Shown here piece by piece: positions 10,542-23,231 of a stretch of 64,000 bases of DNA. Origin of the DNA: Nomia melanderi (lineage: Eukaryota; Arthropoda; Insecta; Hymenoptera; Halictidae). The position numbers and the translations under genes are program-made. Under the pieces are notes generated by a model, which was not told the DNA's origin, made no database searches, and saw only the letters and a program-made list of their open reading frames with translations. Every line of letters begins with the position of its first letter. Position 1 is the first letter of the stretch. The DNA is taken from positions 5,640,001-5,704,000 of the forward strand of contig NC_135010.1 of assembly GCF_051020985.1 (NCBI RefSeq), written 5' to 3'.

Positions 10542-11255
10542 ATTACTTGACTACATTTTTCCGGACCTTTTAATTATTTTTCACCCATTTACTACTTTAA
10601 ACTATCTTTTATAATTTTTGATTATATGAGTTTTATAATACTATTTTCGTTTTCGTACTTTCCATAGGTTCTCAATGAAAATGAAGTTTTCGGTGATTAA
10701 ATATTTTAAGCGGGAAAACTGAACACAAAATCTAGAACAGTGTAACGATTTGTAGGTTAAGTTTGCGAAAGGGACGGGTGTAGCGATTATCGCGTAAAAA
10801 TTGTCGTTCCATACGTACGCAGGCTTCGAATTATCGCGTTTACCAATCTCTTACTTGTGCGCCATTCTTGGAAACGTTGAACATGTAATATGATTCATAG
10901 TCGCGCAGTTATCACCATGGTTCAGCGAAATTGCACTTATTGCAACATGTTGCTTGTCCTTTCGTGTCCATCTTTCTTTCTCGCATACTAGTATAATTGA
11001 AAATACCGATTCAAAATGTCGGACGGTTTAAACGAACGTAACAAGAACTAGCAAACATTATTTTATAAACAAATTCTATATACTGGGTGTATCAAAAAAA
11101 TCCATTAATTACAATCAAATTGAGTATTTATTTTCACGGAAATCCTAACCTCATAGCATTTCATTAAAAATTATTTTGGCTTTTCGGTAACAGCTGTCAT
11201 TTTTCTTTTTTAAACGTACGTAACAACATAAAAATCGTTGCTATTTCCGAATATA
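10542..11255. other. AT-rich non-coding stretch
   Basis: No gene seen. Near 11084 an ACTGGGTGTATCAAAAAA motif resembles the end of a DNA transposon, but no inverted partner was found nearby, so I do not call it. Confidence 0.4.
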
Positions 11256-11497
11256 TCAACCCTTTGCACTCGAAAATTTTCTGCTAGAAATATTCAACGA
11301 TTTCCAGTAAGATATAGACGATGTTATTTGAAACCAACCAATAAGAAGACATACGTAAATCAACAAACAAAGCTATTTTATTGCAATATTCCACATATCG
11401 ATGTATTATACAAAACTTAATATTATATATAGCCTTAAAATTTTACTATATCAAATCAAGCGATGACTGAGGACACCTCTCGAGTGAAAAGGGTTAA
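11256..11497 (-). mobile_element. TTAA element, family I copy 1 (242 bp)
   Basis: TCAA then CCCTTTGCACTCGA at the left; CTCGAGTGAAAAGGG then TTAA (11494-11497) at the right. The right end carries the subterminal palindrome region (GATGACTGAGGACA, a decayed form). It aligns along its whole length, inverted, with the copy at 40887-41130. No coding content. Confidence 0.85.
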
Positions 11498-12064
11498 CAA
11501 CTTGCTAAAAGAAATTGTTATTTATTAATTAATAATAAATTATTATTTATTTTTAATTATTAGTTATATGTGGATTTAATTAAAATGAACTGCAACGTTC
11601 ACGAGACGCGGGAATAATTAAATTCGATATCGGACCACGAAGAAAGTAGAAAGAGGAGGAGATACAAAGTCAAGGTTCAAACATCACGGAAAGCGTACAC
11701 CTCGAGTCACGTTTCCGACGGAGTCAGCTTCGCGACTCGGCTACGGTGAATCGTTGGAAAACGAAACCGTGAAAAAATGTCAGGGCGCGCGCGTGCTCGC
11801 CGCACGATCAGCCCGTTTCACATCCACGTTGATAAATTCTAAAGAAACGCTCGTAATCCGCCACGCTTTCCAGCGGTTGGCGTGTGACGTCAAGTAATGC
11901 AAGGCCATGCGTGCGACTTCCGTTCGTTCCGTTCCACGATGTCCGTTTAATTTACAGCCAGTCCGCGACGCGCCGGGTTATCCAGTGTCGCAAAACCAAT
12001 TGCGAGGAAACACCTGAGCGCTTATTAAATGCAGATGAAAATAATCGTGCGCTTTGCTCGTTAC
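11498..12064. other. Non-coding stretch with a GC-rich patch
   Basis: AT-rich to about 11600, then GC-richer from 11620 to 12060. It includes a TGACGTCA palindrome at 11885-11892. An 83-codon open stretch (11884-12135) runs into the neighbouring mobile element and is not credible as a gene. Confidence 0.4.
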
Positions 12065-12311
12065 TATACACGTTGGCTGCCATGGTGGTCACCGATGACT
12101 GGAGCTTCGAAATTGCTGAAGAACAATTACAATAAAAAACTTGATTTTAAATGAAAATATTTAGTAACATAAGTAGCTAGATCATAGCATAATGTGACTA
12201 GTGTGACGCTAAATCATTAATAATTATTTTCAATATCGTTTGCCTTTGTTATTAAAGAATAAGTATTACTGTTCAAAACGCTAGAAATTCTCGTGGCAGT
12301 CAACGTGTTAA
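12065..12311 (+). mobile_element. TTAA element, diverged family A copy 7 (247 bp)
   Basis: CACGTTGGCTGCC follows a decayed site (TATA) at the left, and GGCAGTCAACGTG precedes TTAA 12308-12311 at the right. The left palindrome is decayed (GGTCACCGATGACTGG). Its length matches the A copies exactly, although the interior differs, so it may be a sister subfamily. The TIR variant GACTGCC also occurs in the short element at 59282. Confidence 0.7.
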
Positions 12312-14390
12312 TAAACAAATTCATAACTGATGCTCTCTGGTTTGTTTGTTCTATCTGAGTCAAGCAAAGTTAAATGTACATACTGCCTCATTGCATCTTT
12401 TTTAAAATCTCTTTTAAACTTCTTTTGATAATTAATTTTCCTAAATTGCTTTATTAGAATGCAGATTTTAGATACAAGTTTTATCTTGAAATTTTTATAA
12501 AAATAGTCCAATATTTAGAGATCTTTGAATTATTAAGGAGAACAGGAAAATTATTTAAATGAAACAACGGTCACGTGTTTTAGTTAGTATGATACTATTT
12601 TTATTGAATATATAATTTATCTAAGGCATTGCAATTAGAAGTGAAGAATTTTATATGCCTGTGGAATATTTTGTACAAAATCTAAAATTTTTATTCGTAT
12701 GGTTGCTTTGTTGAACTTGGTTCAGAATTTATTTAAAAAGCAAACCAAAAATAAAGTTTTATATTAAAGCACTTGATTCTTAATATATAACTTGCAATGA
12801 AAGCTAAGCAAATTAGTCTTGCAGTCTTCGTTAAAGGTTCAGGGACGGGAGTAAATAATTTTTATCACAGTATAAATGCAGTTGTGCAAATATTTCGTTA
12901 GCGAAGATCGACGACCTATATCATTCCGTAAACTCAATGAACGATTGCGAATATAATCTTTGCTCTTATTTTCAGAATTACATTCCACGAATAACGTATC
13001 CGCTATTAAACAATGGTTATCGAATGTTACACAATAAACGGTTGTATTTTCCAATGGTTGCGTATTTCGCTTGCGACTTCCGCGATAATGAAAAAAATCT
13101 GGTAGCAAAGCACTTAGGGAAAACGGAGCGGTAGCTAATGGTGTGCGTCCAGTAACCGTTAGATATCCCCGAAAGATACGAGTTCGTTAATTTTACGTTT
13201 TATAACAGCGAATCAGACTCGTGCTAAAGATTTTAACAGAATTGAATACTCTCAAATGGGCGTTTATGGAAATCCCAATTTCACAAAGAAATTTCAGGAA
13301 AATGGAATTAGGTAAAATCTTACTTTGAACAGTAATAGTTTCAGTTTGTCTTTACGCTTTTATTATTTTTAAAAATATTTATGCTTTATACTATAAATGT
13401 GTCAATATTCGCAGTATATTCATGAATATTATTTAGTTGATTTGTTTCTGAGTGAAATATTATTTTGTTGTTGTTGTTATTTAATAAGTTGTAATGTAAA
13501 TTTTGACCTTTGATTGTATATTATAATAGATTATAATTGTGACGAACGAAATTGCGAAAAAATTGTGAGACAAAGGTTACGCTCTGCTGGGATTCTGAAA
13601 TCCATTCCTAAGTCCTTTTTATATACCAGTAACATTCTCATTTCTTCCACGCTACCATTCTCTGACCTTCAGTTTTTTCTGACATGGTGCTTCATGATAT
13701 TTCTTTGCAAAACCTTTTTAAGTTGGAGAAAGATATAAAAATCGTTGAAAATGTGCATTTTTTAATATATACGAATAATGTGAAAAATACACCATTAATT
13801 AATTGTCTTTTCAATCTTCGTCTTTCGTTATCTATGCAATCAAACAAATCTTTAAAAAACTGAAAAACTTCACGTGTACAACTTTCAATATAGCCGTTAC
13901 TTTCCCTGACACAATTTCCTGTTAGCTTTAATCCTATTACATTTATACCCAGTGAACTGATGAAAATTTCATCTCCGATGAAAACTCAAGGCAAAAGATA
14001 AAAATCGTGTTTATAGATCCTATCGAAATTGAAATGAAAATGTTACGGCTCGAAGCAATTTTTTTGCAATTGATTTTATTAATAAACTGCATATTTCATT
14101 AAGAATTTTATTTGATTGAGTAAAAGTCACAAATTCTGTATTTTTGAGCGTGAGAAATTTTGTCGAGTACAAATGATTAACTTTTACTAAGCTACTTTTT
14201 ACTTATCAATTAATAATAGACATTTATGATTATTACAACACACGGTGTGTAATTCGTCTCGAACGGATTAAGAAGAGCATCTTTCGCAGACACCCGGTAC
14301 GTACTAATTGATTGCTAGTCTATTGCAACCGGCAATCCAGTGTCTAATTTGTGCGACGTATCCTGTGATCGTGACCATTCGATGAACGTT
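12312..14390. other. AT-rich non-coding stretch with an E fragment
   Basis: No gene seen. Positions 13212-13241 (GAATCAGACTCGTGC then AAAGATTTTAAC) match, inverted, the right part of family E elements, with the rest of the element lost. Otherwise unremarkable. Confidence 0.4.
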
Positions 14391-14610
14391 ATTCTCGTTT
14401 CCGCGAATTGCTACCCGTGGCGGACGGTTTTCTCGGAAAAAATGGCAGTGACGTCATACACACCCACGACGGGTGCATAAAAAGAGTGACAAGAAGTGGG
14501 AGGGGCAAATGTCTCGCGCACTGCATTTTCCTCACGTTACTGGCCAGCCCATCAGTTGCACATCCACAGAAAGTGTCTCTGAACACTTTTAGCCTCGCAT
14601 TATAGCGACT
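14391..14610. other. Short GC-rich block with TGACGTCA
   Basis: A GC-richer island holds a perfect TGACGTCA at 14449-14456. Short open frames exist on both strands. It may be a regulatory element, with no direct evidence of a gene. Confidence 0.3.
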
Positions 14611-17190
14611 CGCCGGCTCGTCCTCTTGAAACATGCATTTATTTTCCTTTTTTGTTTTTTTAATTAATAATCCTCGGTTTTTATGCATTAATAGGCAAAA
14701 AAAGTCAGTGAAATTTAATAATACTATAATTTTAAAAAATTTCAAGTAATACTATTTAAAATAAATGTATATAAAATACAAATTGATACACAAACGAAGT
14801 CACTACAATTAATATGATGTTATATTAATCGAATTACTAGTCAATTCATTTTACTTCACTTTTATGTCACAGAAATAACCCACATTCGAACGAAAACTTT
14901 AACAAGTGCTCATGCAGAATTTTTTAGACATTTTCTGGGTGAAGATTTTTCCTCTGTCATATCAACACGTTCCGTGTTTGACGTCAGTATCGTTGATAAA
15001 TACGAATTGCAATTGCCTCATGCACTTAGTTAAGATGCGGTTAATTGCGACGGATGGAATATCATCGTGTTAGGCTATCTCAAAAATATTCTCGCGGTTC
15101 GGTATTGCGTGTCTCGTGACCAGTCTGGTCCATCGTGCGAAACAAAATGGCGTAATTGATACGTCGAGTGAGATGGCCGCTTCATTCGAAACAGAGCTGT
15201 CGATGTGATATTGACCTATAATTCCTCTTTTACTTCGATAATACTTTTTTGTTCATGTTAATGATAAATTAACCCTTTGAACTTCTAATAATATTTCGTA
15301 GTATGAACAAGTTGATTGAGGTAATATTGTTGTAAAAATTGAACTAAACAGTATTGTTACAAATAAAGTCTACGTTTCTTGAATATACAAAAGGTTAAAA
15401 ATTGTTGTTGCAGCTATTAGAACTATTACAAAATTAGTAAGCTGGTTTCCTAGAAACTAATTCTTATAAAATTGTTCAATTTAGGTAATTATAAGTAATA
15501 AATTTAGTTTTGACAATAATCGAGAAAAGATTTCAAACGAAGTATTCACGAGTAATATTAAGTGCCATGAAATTATTACACTGATCTATATTTTCCATGT
15601 GTCATTCAATTATCTTGCTTAGTATCAGCGAGTCATGTTGCAGTATATTAGCAGAATTATTGAAATATTTTCAAACATTACTTAATAATTTATTCCCAAT
15701 TAATTAACTCTTGCCGGTAATCACCTCCGCGCCACAGGCAATACGAGTGCAAATCATTCATGGCTACCACAACAAACAATGAATTAACAATTAAAATCAA
15801 CAGTCACTTGTGAATGAACGTTATTTCCTCCCGCTTTAAAATCTCGTATCGTATGCAGCAGAAAATATATTTTATAAAGTTAAATAAAATTGAACAGTAC
15901 CATTATATTTGATGAATTAAATCACCGCAAAATTGGCCAGCAACTAAAACTCTTCTATTCGAGGAAAGAAACAATTTATTCATTATTATGTTATAATTTT
16001 CGAGCTACGTTTGTGCAAAATGCATCTTAGATATATTCAATAATATTTACACCCACCTTATTAGATTATTTTCCGATTAGTATCCAGACGCTGGTTATCG
16101 CTTGTCAATAATAATACAAAAAGAAATTTTCTTTCTATCAAAAATACATTTGTAAATAATCCTTTTAGAAAATGATCCCATAAAATATATGTAATATATA
16201 AACTGAAAAATTGCTTAAATCTCCATATAATGTATAAAAATGTACAAAAACATATTTATAAATATAAAATATGTACGACGTGTAAATAGAAAAATTTGTT
16301 AAATCCCGTATTAATATACATTTGTTAAATTACGTACCAATATACTGGTATTTTGTTGATTTTATTTTACACAATAAAGTAGCGAATAAAATTAAGTAAT
16401 TAATTAACTGAAACTTCTATACACCTAGCCATGTAAGTTTTATGTCATTGTAATTTCAACATTACAAATTATATTCGTTTTAATACAGTTATTAAAACTA
16501 TTAAATAAATCGTTAATTTGTATTTACAGGTTGATACTTGTTAATTTTATACTAATTTTTTTTACAGTTACGAAAAAACATTTGACCTATAGAGGATTAA
16601 AACCTTGTATAATGTACGAGAATGTGTACAATGAGAAAATATAAAAATTTGTCAAGTTCCTATAAAATGTAGAAAAATATACATATTGTTGCTGAAAATA
16701 TCTTATGGAAGTCCCTTTTCTGTAAGATATCACGAAATGATCATCCAGAGTCGATTAGTATCGCCGGATACTCGATCTATCCTACCCTTGGACTCGTCTT
16801 GCACGAAGTTCAGAGAATTTATCCGGATCCGTTCCTCGGATGACAGAGAGATCACGGTTTTTCTGAATAGAAATCTCGTTATCTCCGCGGCGTCTCGCTT
16901 TACAAGACCACGTGCGCATCTAGTTTACCCAGGACATCGGATTACACCTGGTCGTATTTCACCTATGCGGGCGTTTATTAAATTTAGCACGCGTGACCGG
17001 TCCCCCGATTTAATTGGCTGAAGCGATGACTGCTGAATCAGCGTCCATTAACTCTTTGTCTTATAGTCTTTCCAAACGTTGTCTCTGCTACGACTGCTTC
17101 GACGTGGATACATTCAGTTATTTAGTGCAATGATTCATTATTCGGGAAGAATTATTATTTGCTAACGTGTACATTGTTACTTGTGAATGT
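14611..17190. other. AT-rich non-coding stretch
   Basis: No gene seen. It contains a TGACGTCA at 14979-14986 and a possible short TTAA pair (15271-15398, CCCTTTG versus AAAAGG ends), too weak to call. A family M-like right terminus (GACCTATAGAGGA then TTAA) ends at 16600 without a visible left partner. A GC-moderate patch at 16735-17030 has a 111-codon open stretch without features. Confidence 0.4.
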
Positions 17191-17204
17191 TAAAGTTTAA
17201 TATG

Positions 17205-17690
17205 GATATTAAATTTATATACGGATAATCGGAAGTTTGAAAACCTAATATTTAGGTAATCAAATGTTCCAAAAATCAATATTTGGATAGTCAAGCGTTC
17301 AAAACATTCATATGGACAATAAACGATCAGAAAACCAACTTTTAGATAATCAAACGTTCCAAAAATTAATATTTGGTTAGTCAAGCGTTCAAAACATTCA
17401 TATGGACAATAAACGATCAGAAAACCAACTTTTAGATAATCAAACGTTCCAAAAATTAATATTTGGATAATCCAACAATTAAAAAATCAATATTTGGGTA
17501 ACCCAACAATAAACACAAATCAATATTTGGATAACCAAAAGTTTAAAAACCCAACCTTGGATAAGCAAATATTTGAAAAATCAGTCGAATATTCCAAAAA
17601 TCACTGTTCAGGTAGCCAGTCATTGAAAAATCCAACGGTTAGGTAATTGAACACCCGAGAAACCGATGTTCAGATAATCAAGGTTCCACT
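17205..17690. repeat. 30-bp minisatellite with a 90-bp higher-order repeat
   Basis: About sixteen degenerate units of about 30 bp follow one another, of the type TTTGGATAATCAAACGTTCC then AAAAATCAATA. Three successive variants form a 90-bp super-unit that recurs almost exactly (TCAAGCGTTCAAAACATTCA at 17291 and 17381). Units after 17460 are more diverged. Because 30 is a multiple of three, a repetitive open frame appears on the minus strand; it is a by-product. Confidence 0.9.
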
Positions 17691-18174
17691 ACGCTTCAGT
17701 CACACTGTTTCCCATTTCCACCTGCCCCATTTTTTGCCCCTAATTCGAGTGGTCGCCCTCGGAGAGGAAGAACCGTGGGACACAAAATAAACGGGTCGGA
17801 CGCGGGACGATCGATAGGCATTCACTCGATTGTTTCACGAGTGTTTTCCAAACGTTCCCTTTATTCCTCATCTCCGGCCATTGTTCTTTGTTGCCGATAC
17901 ACGGCCGCTCGTTGCTGGCGCGAATCAAAACGCCGTGACGGCCATCAGGCCTGTTTTGCAGGCATTACATTTCGCGCGGCCGCAGCTCATCCCCCGCTGC
18001 AATTTCACTTCCGGTCGCGAGCGATCTCCACCTCTTCGCGTGCGTTCGCGCATTACGCCGCGTGTCCACGCGAATGATACTCTCAGGGGAGAAAAAGCGG
18101 ATGGACTCAATTGGACATTGAGTGCAGAATGCACGTGTAACAATTAGTGCTACAACAAGGTTGGGCACCATTTG
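17691..18174. other. CpG-rich block, no gene assigned
   Basis: GC- and CpG-rich from about 17860 to 18080, with overlapping short open frames on both strands and no recognisable domain. It could be a regulatory island. No convincing splice donor with a start codon was noticed. Confidence 0.35.
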
Positions 18175-18665
18175 TTTCAAATGAAAATAATGGTCAGCTA
18201 TTTTTACCGAAGATGTTGGTAGAATCTTTCAAAACTTTAACTTGAAATTATGTTCTCTAATTGAATTTAAACACTTTTTTTCAATTGACTACTTAACTTT
18301 TTATTTCAAATGAAAATAATGGTTAGTATTGTTTTTATCGAAGGTGTCGATAGAACCTTTCAAAACTTCAATACGTTCGCGGACGTGAATGTTATAGCAT
18401 TCATTATCATTGTGCTACAAAATGACACGAAAGCTATAACATTCAAATTTCCAAGCCTCACTAACACGCATTTAATTCTATGTGGCTTCTTCTGTTTATA
18501 ATCAAAGTTTAGATATCACAATTAATTTAAAAATAAATTGCCTATATATTTTTGCAGCTCACTAAAATTTTTACTGTCCGCGTTAAGTTAACGTTATGTT
18601 TTTTAATTGAATTTAAACACTTTTCTTTAATCGACTTCTTGATTTTGCCTGTAATTATTATCAAA
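18175..18665 (+). repeat. 129-bp tandem duplication, second unit interrupted
   Basis: Unit 1 (18175-18303) and unit 2 (from 18304) both start TTTCAAATGAAAATAATGGT. Unit 2 is interrupted at 18372-18587 and resumes with TTATGTT then TTAATTGAATTTAAACACTT. In unit 1 the matching position reads ACTTTAACTTG, an intact TTAA, so the unfilled target is preserved beside the filled one. Confidence 0.85.
18368..18591 (+). mobile_element. TTAA element in the 129-bp tandem (216 bp insert)
   Basis: The insertion lies between TCAA (18368-18371) and TTAA (18588-18591). Ends share an inverted CGCGGAC core (TACGTTCGCGGACGTG left, GTCCGCGTTAAG right). Near the left end is the dyad TGAATG TTATAG CATTCA, absent at the right. 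A GAATGTTATAGC / GCTATAACATTC pair also lies within the first 70 bp. Non-coding. Confidence 0.75.
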
Positions 18666-18839
18666 TTGATTTCACTAAGTACTGTATTATAAATTAGTTA
18701 GCTGACGTATATTGCGAATATGAATCTGTTTTGTTTGAAAGCTTTTATTTGGCACGTAAAGGGTTGCTTGCACTAAATACTGTATTCATTTAACGCCCAC
18801 TCCCGATACAAAGATACTAAACGAAAAGAAAAGTCATCT

Positions 18840-19150
18840 GAGTGGCGTGACTTGACCCGACTGATGATGCCCACCAATTTATTCGCGACTTTGACGCAAT
18901 TCGTTGCCCGGCCAAATCGGCGGCGGTCGTTTGACGCACGTTCGAATCGAGCAAAGGACTTATTTGAACCGCGCGCGTGGATCGATTACGGGCTCGGCCG
19001 CGGCGATAAACAGCATCCGATTGCGACGCGTACAATTCGCTCGCTCGGGCCTGGTTTACCGTTTCCTGTTATGTAAATTCCATTACATTACATAACGGTG
19101 AACGGTCGGAACAGGAAGCGGGCACCGGCTAACGCGCCACGCGAAGATAA
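18840..19150. other. CpG-rich block with a short hairpin
   Basis: The CpG-rich block has overlapping short open frames and no domain. At its end, GTTATGTAA (19068-19076) and TTACATAAC (19088-19096) form a 9-bp stem with an 11-base loop, extended outward by ACCG/CGGT. A regulatory island is the most likely reading. Confidence 0.35.
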
Positions 19151-19235
19151 TACGACAAGCATTACTTACTTTGCATCGACTACGATCGAATGTCGCGCGA
19201 ATTTTATTCTCTTATTGTCGATCGGGACAGAGTTT

Positions 19236-19773
19236 GACAAAGGAAAGGTATCAAACCCGGGAATTCAAAAAGTTGCGAAACTTTATGCGTAAATAGAATA
19301 GAAGTCAAGCGTAATATATTGCAATTTTCTTTTCATGCCGAATTTCACTGTGAAGGGGTGGAACCATCCCTTAAAGAAAATACAGGGTTTTCTTTCCCGT
19401 GAATTACCTTGAAAACGATGCGAGATAGCGAGAAAAAGGTTTCTCAAAAATACATTGATCTTTTACGTCTATAAAATTACAAAATAAAATTTCGAAAAAT
19501 TTGGAAAATTTTAGAAAATTTTGAAAAATGTTTTGCTATTTTATACATGTAAAAGAACAGTGTATTTTTTGTGTAAATCTTTTTTCTCTATCTCTTACTG
19601 TTTTCACGATAATCCGTGGGAAAGACAAATTTGCATTCTTTTCAATAAGTGGTTTCATACCTCCATAGTGAAATTCGGCACGAAAAGAAAAATGCAATAT
19701 ATTAGGCTTGACTTACTCTACTTACGCACAAGGTTTCATAATTGTTTGAATTTCTGGGATCGATATTTTTCCT
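19236..19773. repeat. Long foldback, arms about 230 bp, loop about 82 bp
   Basis: Left arm about 19236-19466 and right arm about 19549-19773 are reverse complements along most of their length, at roughly three-quarters identity by eye. Anchors include AATATATTGCA, TGCCGAATTTCACT, TCTTTCCC, GAGATAG and CTTTTAC. Differences are spread and include small indels, and transitions of both directions occur, so RNA pairing is not obviously preserved. It may be an old foldback element or an inverted duplication. Confidence 0.85.
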
Positions 19774-20329
19774 TGTGAGAAGAACAGTCTTGTATGATGA
19801 GAATCAGAGTTATTTGGAGCAAAATTATGAAGGTTGATAATTGATATTAAGCTTTCTTTAATAAAAATGAAAAGTACCATTTTAGTCTGCCGTGTCTTTA
19901 ACGCGACTTCGGTACAAGCTAGGTCACGTGGCTTTCATCTGAAATACAACCGTACCTATTCATGTTACGCGAGGAACAAAGTTTCTTTAACCGTCGGACA
20001 ACGGAAGGTTGGGCAACGAAACGAGAAACGGCGTTGGGTTATTTCTGACCCACATTAAATTTGTTCAGTCGAACGTCAGAGAGTAAATTTTCTTAGATTT
20101 TTGTCGTAACATGTTGCAATACACACTGTTGCTTTATTTGTTCGGTGAAGGGGGCTTTGTAGAGAAATGGAGCAGATAATTGAAGTTCACTTCTGTGTAA
20201 TTGAATGAAAATAAGAATTTGGAAACAACGACTCACTAAAGTATAATATGTTTTGTTTTGTCTTCTTTTTATTTCAACAAGGAATTAAATATTCTGATAA
20301 AGTTCACTATAAAGTAATTTAGTTTCCAC
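19774..20329. other. Non-coding stretch, no gene seen
   Basis: Ordinary sequence with a slightly GC-richer portion at 19890-20050. No repeats or credible coding frame. Confidence 0.35.
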
Positions 20330-20416
20330 TTTTTAATTTAATTTAATTTAATTTAAATTTCTTCATTTCGTTTCATTTAATTTCAGTTCATTTCATTTCA
20401 GTTCATTTCATTTCCT
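20330..20416 (+). repeat. Pentanucleotide repeats (TTTAA)n and (TTTCA)n
   Basis: A TTTAA run of about five units passes into an impure TTTCA/GTTCA run (TTTCATTTCAGTTCA type). Simple-sequence DNA. Confidence 0.85.
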
Positions 20417-22860
20417 TAGATATACTTATACAACTGTAAATTTCCACGAACACAAGTAATCTAGTGATCACCGTAAATTGTAAAAAAATAGTCCGTGACT
20501 TTTATTTTCTTTCTTTTCTAAACTGAAATTACTAAATTGCTCAGCTTTCCACGCTTCTAACTTATAAAAATCTTCAAAATCCAAACGACCAAATATCACA
20601 GTAAAACTAAGATACCGTATACAGTCATAAATTTAGAAACTAAAGCTTTGATTCATTTCAGTTATCGTATATCTAACGAAACAAAAGACATTGGTTGTTT
20701 AATGATCCTTGAATGATCAAATATTTTCACATAATAAATCTCAAATATCTTCGATCAATGGTGTGACGTAATAAATCTGAAATATTTTCAATCACTGGTA
20801 TCAGAACCGCTCGAATTTTTAAATTGTTATTCTTTTTACTGATCCCATAGATTACACACGAGTTCGCCTTCACTCGGTAACACGAGCAGCGAATCACCGT
20901 TTTCCTCTTTTTCTCTCTGTATCCCCCTTTCGTCAGTCGGACGGGCTCGTCTTTCGAGAAGCGGCCGACCACCCCCGATATATCGTTCGTGCTGAGATTA
21001 TACTCCGGGACTCGTCTTTTTATCATTGCCACGTGTGGGACTTAAGTTACTATCTCGGCTAGACGGGTCCACGGGCTTCCCGATGATTCAACTTCTCCGC
21101 TTGAATTACAGTTCCTCGAACCGCTCTTTCTTCTTCTTTTCCTTTGTCGAAGGGAGCTTCTGCTGGGATGATTCGGAAACTTCGCGATCCAACACAGGAG
21201 GAATGCATTAACCCCTTGCTCAACGAACAGTTGTTCCTCTTTTCAGACGAATGTGTAATTTAATATTATAGATGCATTTGCTCTTCGTTTGACGAGTATG
21301 CACTTTATTATTTGATTTTATTGCGCTCGCAATGAGACATTTTTCAAACTAAATTCCACAACTGATTAAGCACTCATCGAAACCCCTATGCAGTGGAAAG
21401 AATGTTCTTAGCAAAGCGGAAACTAAAAAGACAAGATTCTTCATAACGATTGCTCTACTTTCTTTCTTACATCTCGTACATCCAACAAAATTCGGTTCGT
21501 TTGATATACCACTAAGAAAATTAATGTTTAAATTTGGGTAAGAAATTATGTCAACGTATTTGAGTATACTATGAAAAATATATTTACTAAATGATTCAAA
21601 TCGTTCTTAATTTGGATAGAATTAAGTCATCAAAAACAACTAAATTGTCTTCAGTTAAGTCAGATTAATTTTTAGTATAAAAATATTCCGAGTATACTCG
21701 GAATAAAGAGGTGGTATGCAACTTCTACGAGGAAACTTCTAATAAGGAGAAGAAAAAGAAAACAATATAAGTGGAGGAAAAAATAATTATATTTATTTTT
21801 ATTAAAATTTGTCTTGAGTATCTTGTTCTTTGAAACGTAGTAGTATATATAAATTTATAATTCTTTAGTTTCTATGTTACTGTTAAGTACAAGGTGAATT
21901 TATTGTCGTTCGTGACCGAAGGATTAAACAAATTATTTTATTTTCAACGAAGTTCCCTTTTTTCTGTACTTTAATTATTTAGGACGTAATACTATAATCT
22001 TAGTATTCGTTGCCGTACAAAGAGTATCTGCGGTTACTGCGACTTTTCCAGAGAATGGAAATTATGTTTCTGTCAAGTAGTTTGTGAACTTGCCTTTTTT
22101 ATTGTCAATTTAAATCCTTTGGATTTAGTCCAACTTAATCACTGCGCGTTTCTTTATTTTCTCCATTTTCGAAGCAACGCGAGGGGAATTTTCGTCGTCC
22201 GAGGAAATTGCAGCAGTCGGCAGCCACATGGTTTGTAGACCAAGATGAAAAACTGTGCCAAATAGAAATGATTGTATTGCGCTGTAGATAAATTGTCATA
22301 GTTGGTAATAATGATGAATAAGTAACATTACAGTGTACAATAATTGTATTAATATCATTTCTTATTTTACTTTAACACTATTTTCTAAGTTTAGACGACT
22401 AAATGAAACGCAAAACGATTAACTCCACTTTTGAAATTTTTTACAATTTATCGTTAAAACGCTTCATTGGCTCTTGACTTTCCATATTTAAAACAATTTT
22501 TTTTATTATTGGGTGTGATACCACGAAATAACAAAAACTCTATTGCCAATACAAAACTTGCAGTGATAATAAACATTCCTACAAAGTTATACTGTTTTAT
22601 AGGTTTCACGTATTCTTTAGATTAAAGTTACACCTGTAATTATGAAATAAAACACGTTCTATAATGATTATTTAATTTTCTATTTAAAAGGAAATTTTTT
22701 ATAATTAATATATAACTATTGCATCACTTTCCTCTACTTTCTGTTGTGAAGTTATGTAGTTTGTCCAATGAGTAGCTGATATAAAATTTCACTGGTTTCA
22801 AAATTCACATTTCAATAATTAAATTTGTTTATTTAACAAAATTTAAAGTTCAACGAAAAG
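20417..22860. other. AT-rich non-coding stretch
   Basis: No gene seen. A two-unit degenerate repeat of about 38 bp occurs at 20729-20801 (ATAATAAATCT then CAAATAT). A short GC-richer block at 20870-21060 is followed by a TTAACCCCTTGCTC motif at 21210, an E-like terminus without a partner. Confidence 0.4.
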
Positions 22861-23200
22861 AATTTAGTATTCACTATGGCGAGAAAGTTCGAGTGCGAAA
22901 GGTTACTACGACGTGGGCCTGTGTCGGACAAGACCGGTTCATGTATACTTAACTTGTTCGTTGAAACGCAACCCGAGTGCTCCCGTAAACCGATCCCGCG
23001 TCGGCTGCGGGGAGACCTCCTACGCACCGGTGGAATCAATTTATGTAACATTGTGTCGTATTCAAAACACACCGATAAGATTTCCCGGGCAGCGATTATC
23101 GCAATCGGGGATTACCCTTTATCGCCTGAATTTCCTAGAATATGTTCCACAGAAGCACCGCCCACTTAAATCCCTTGATTTATGGTTATTTCCGTGAAAA
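22861..23200. other. GC-moderate block sharing about 36 bp with 27482-27520
   Basis: ATGGCGAGAAAGTTCG then a GTGCGAAAGGT block (22876-22904) closely matches 27493-27521, with about three differences. At 27.5 kb the same motif lies just inside the right end of a family B-type element, so both may be repeat remnants. An ATG opens a frame at both places (97 and 148 codons), but the frames diverge immediately after the shared block, which argues against homologous proteins. Confidence 0.4.
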
Positions 23201-23231
23201 TCAGAGGACTGCGTCATTAATTACCTGTGAA

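Noticed and set aside
11084..11105. Transposon-end-like CTGGGTGTATCAAAA motif
   Set aside because: No inverted partner or target duplication found.
17190..17384. Minus-strand frame with a 10-residue periodic repeat
   Set aside because: By-product of the 30-bp minisatellite, whose length is a multiple of three.
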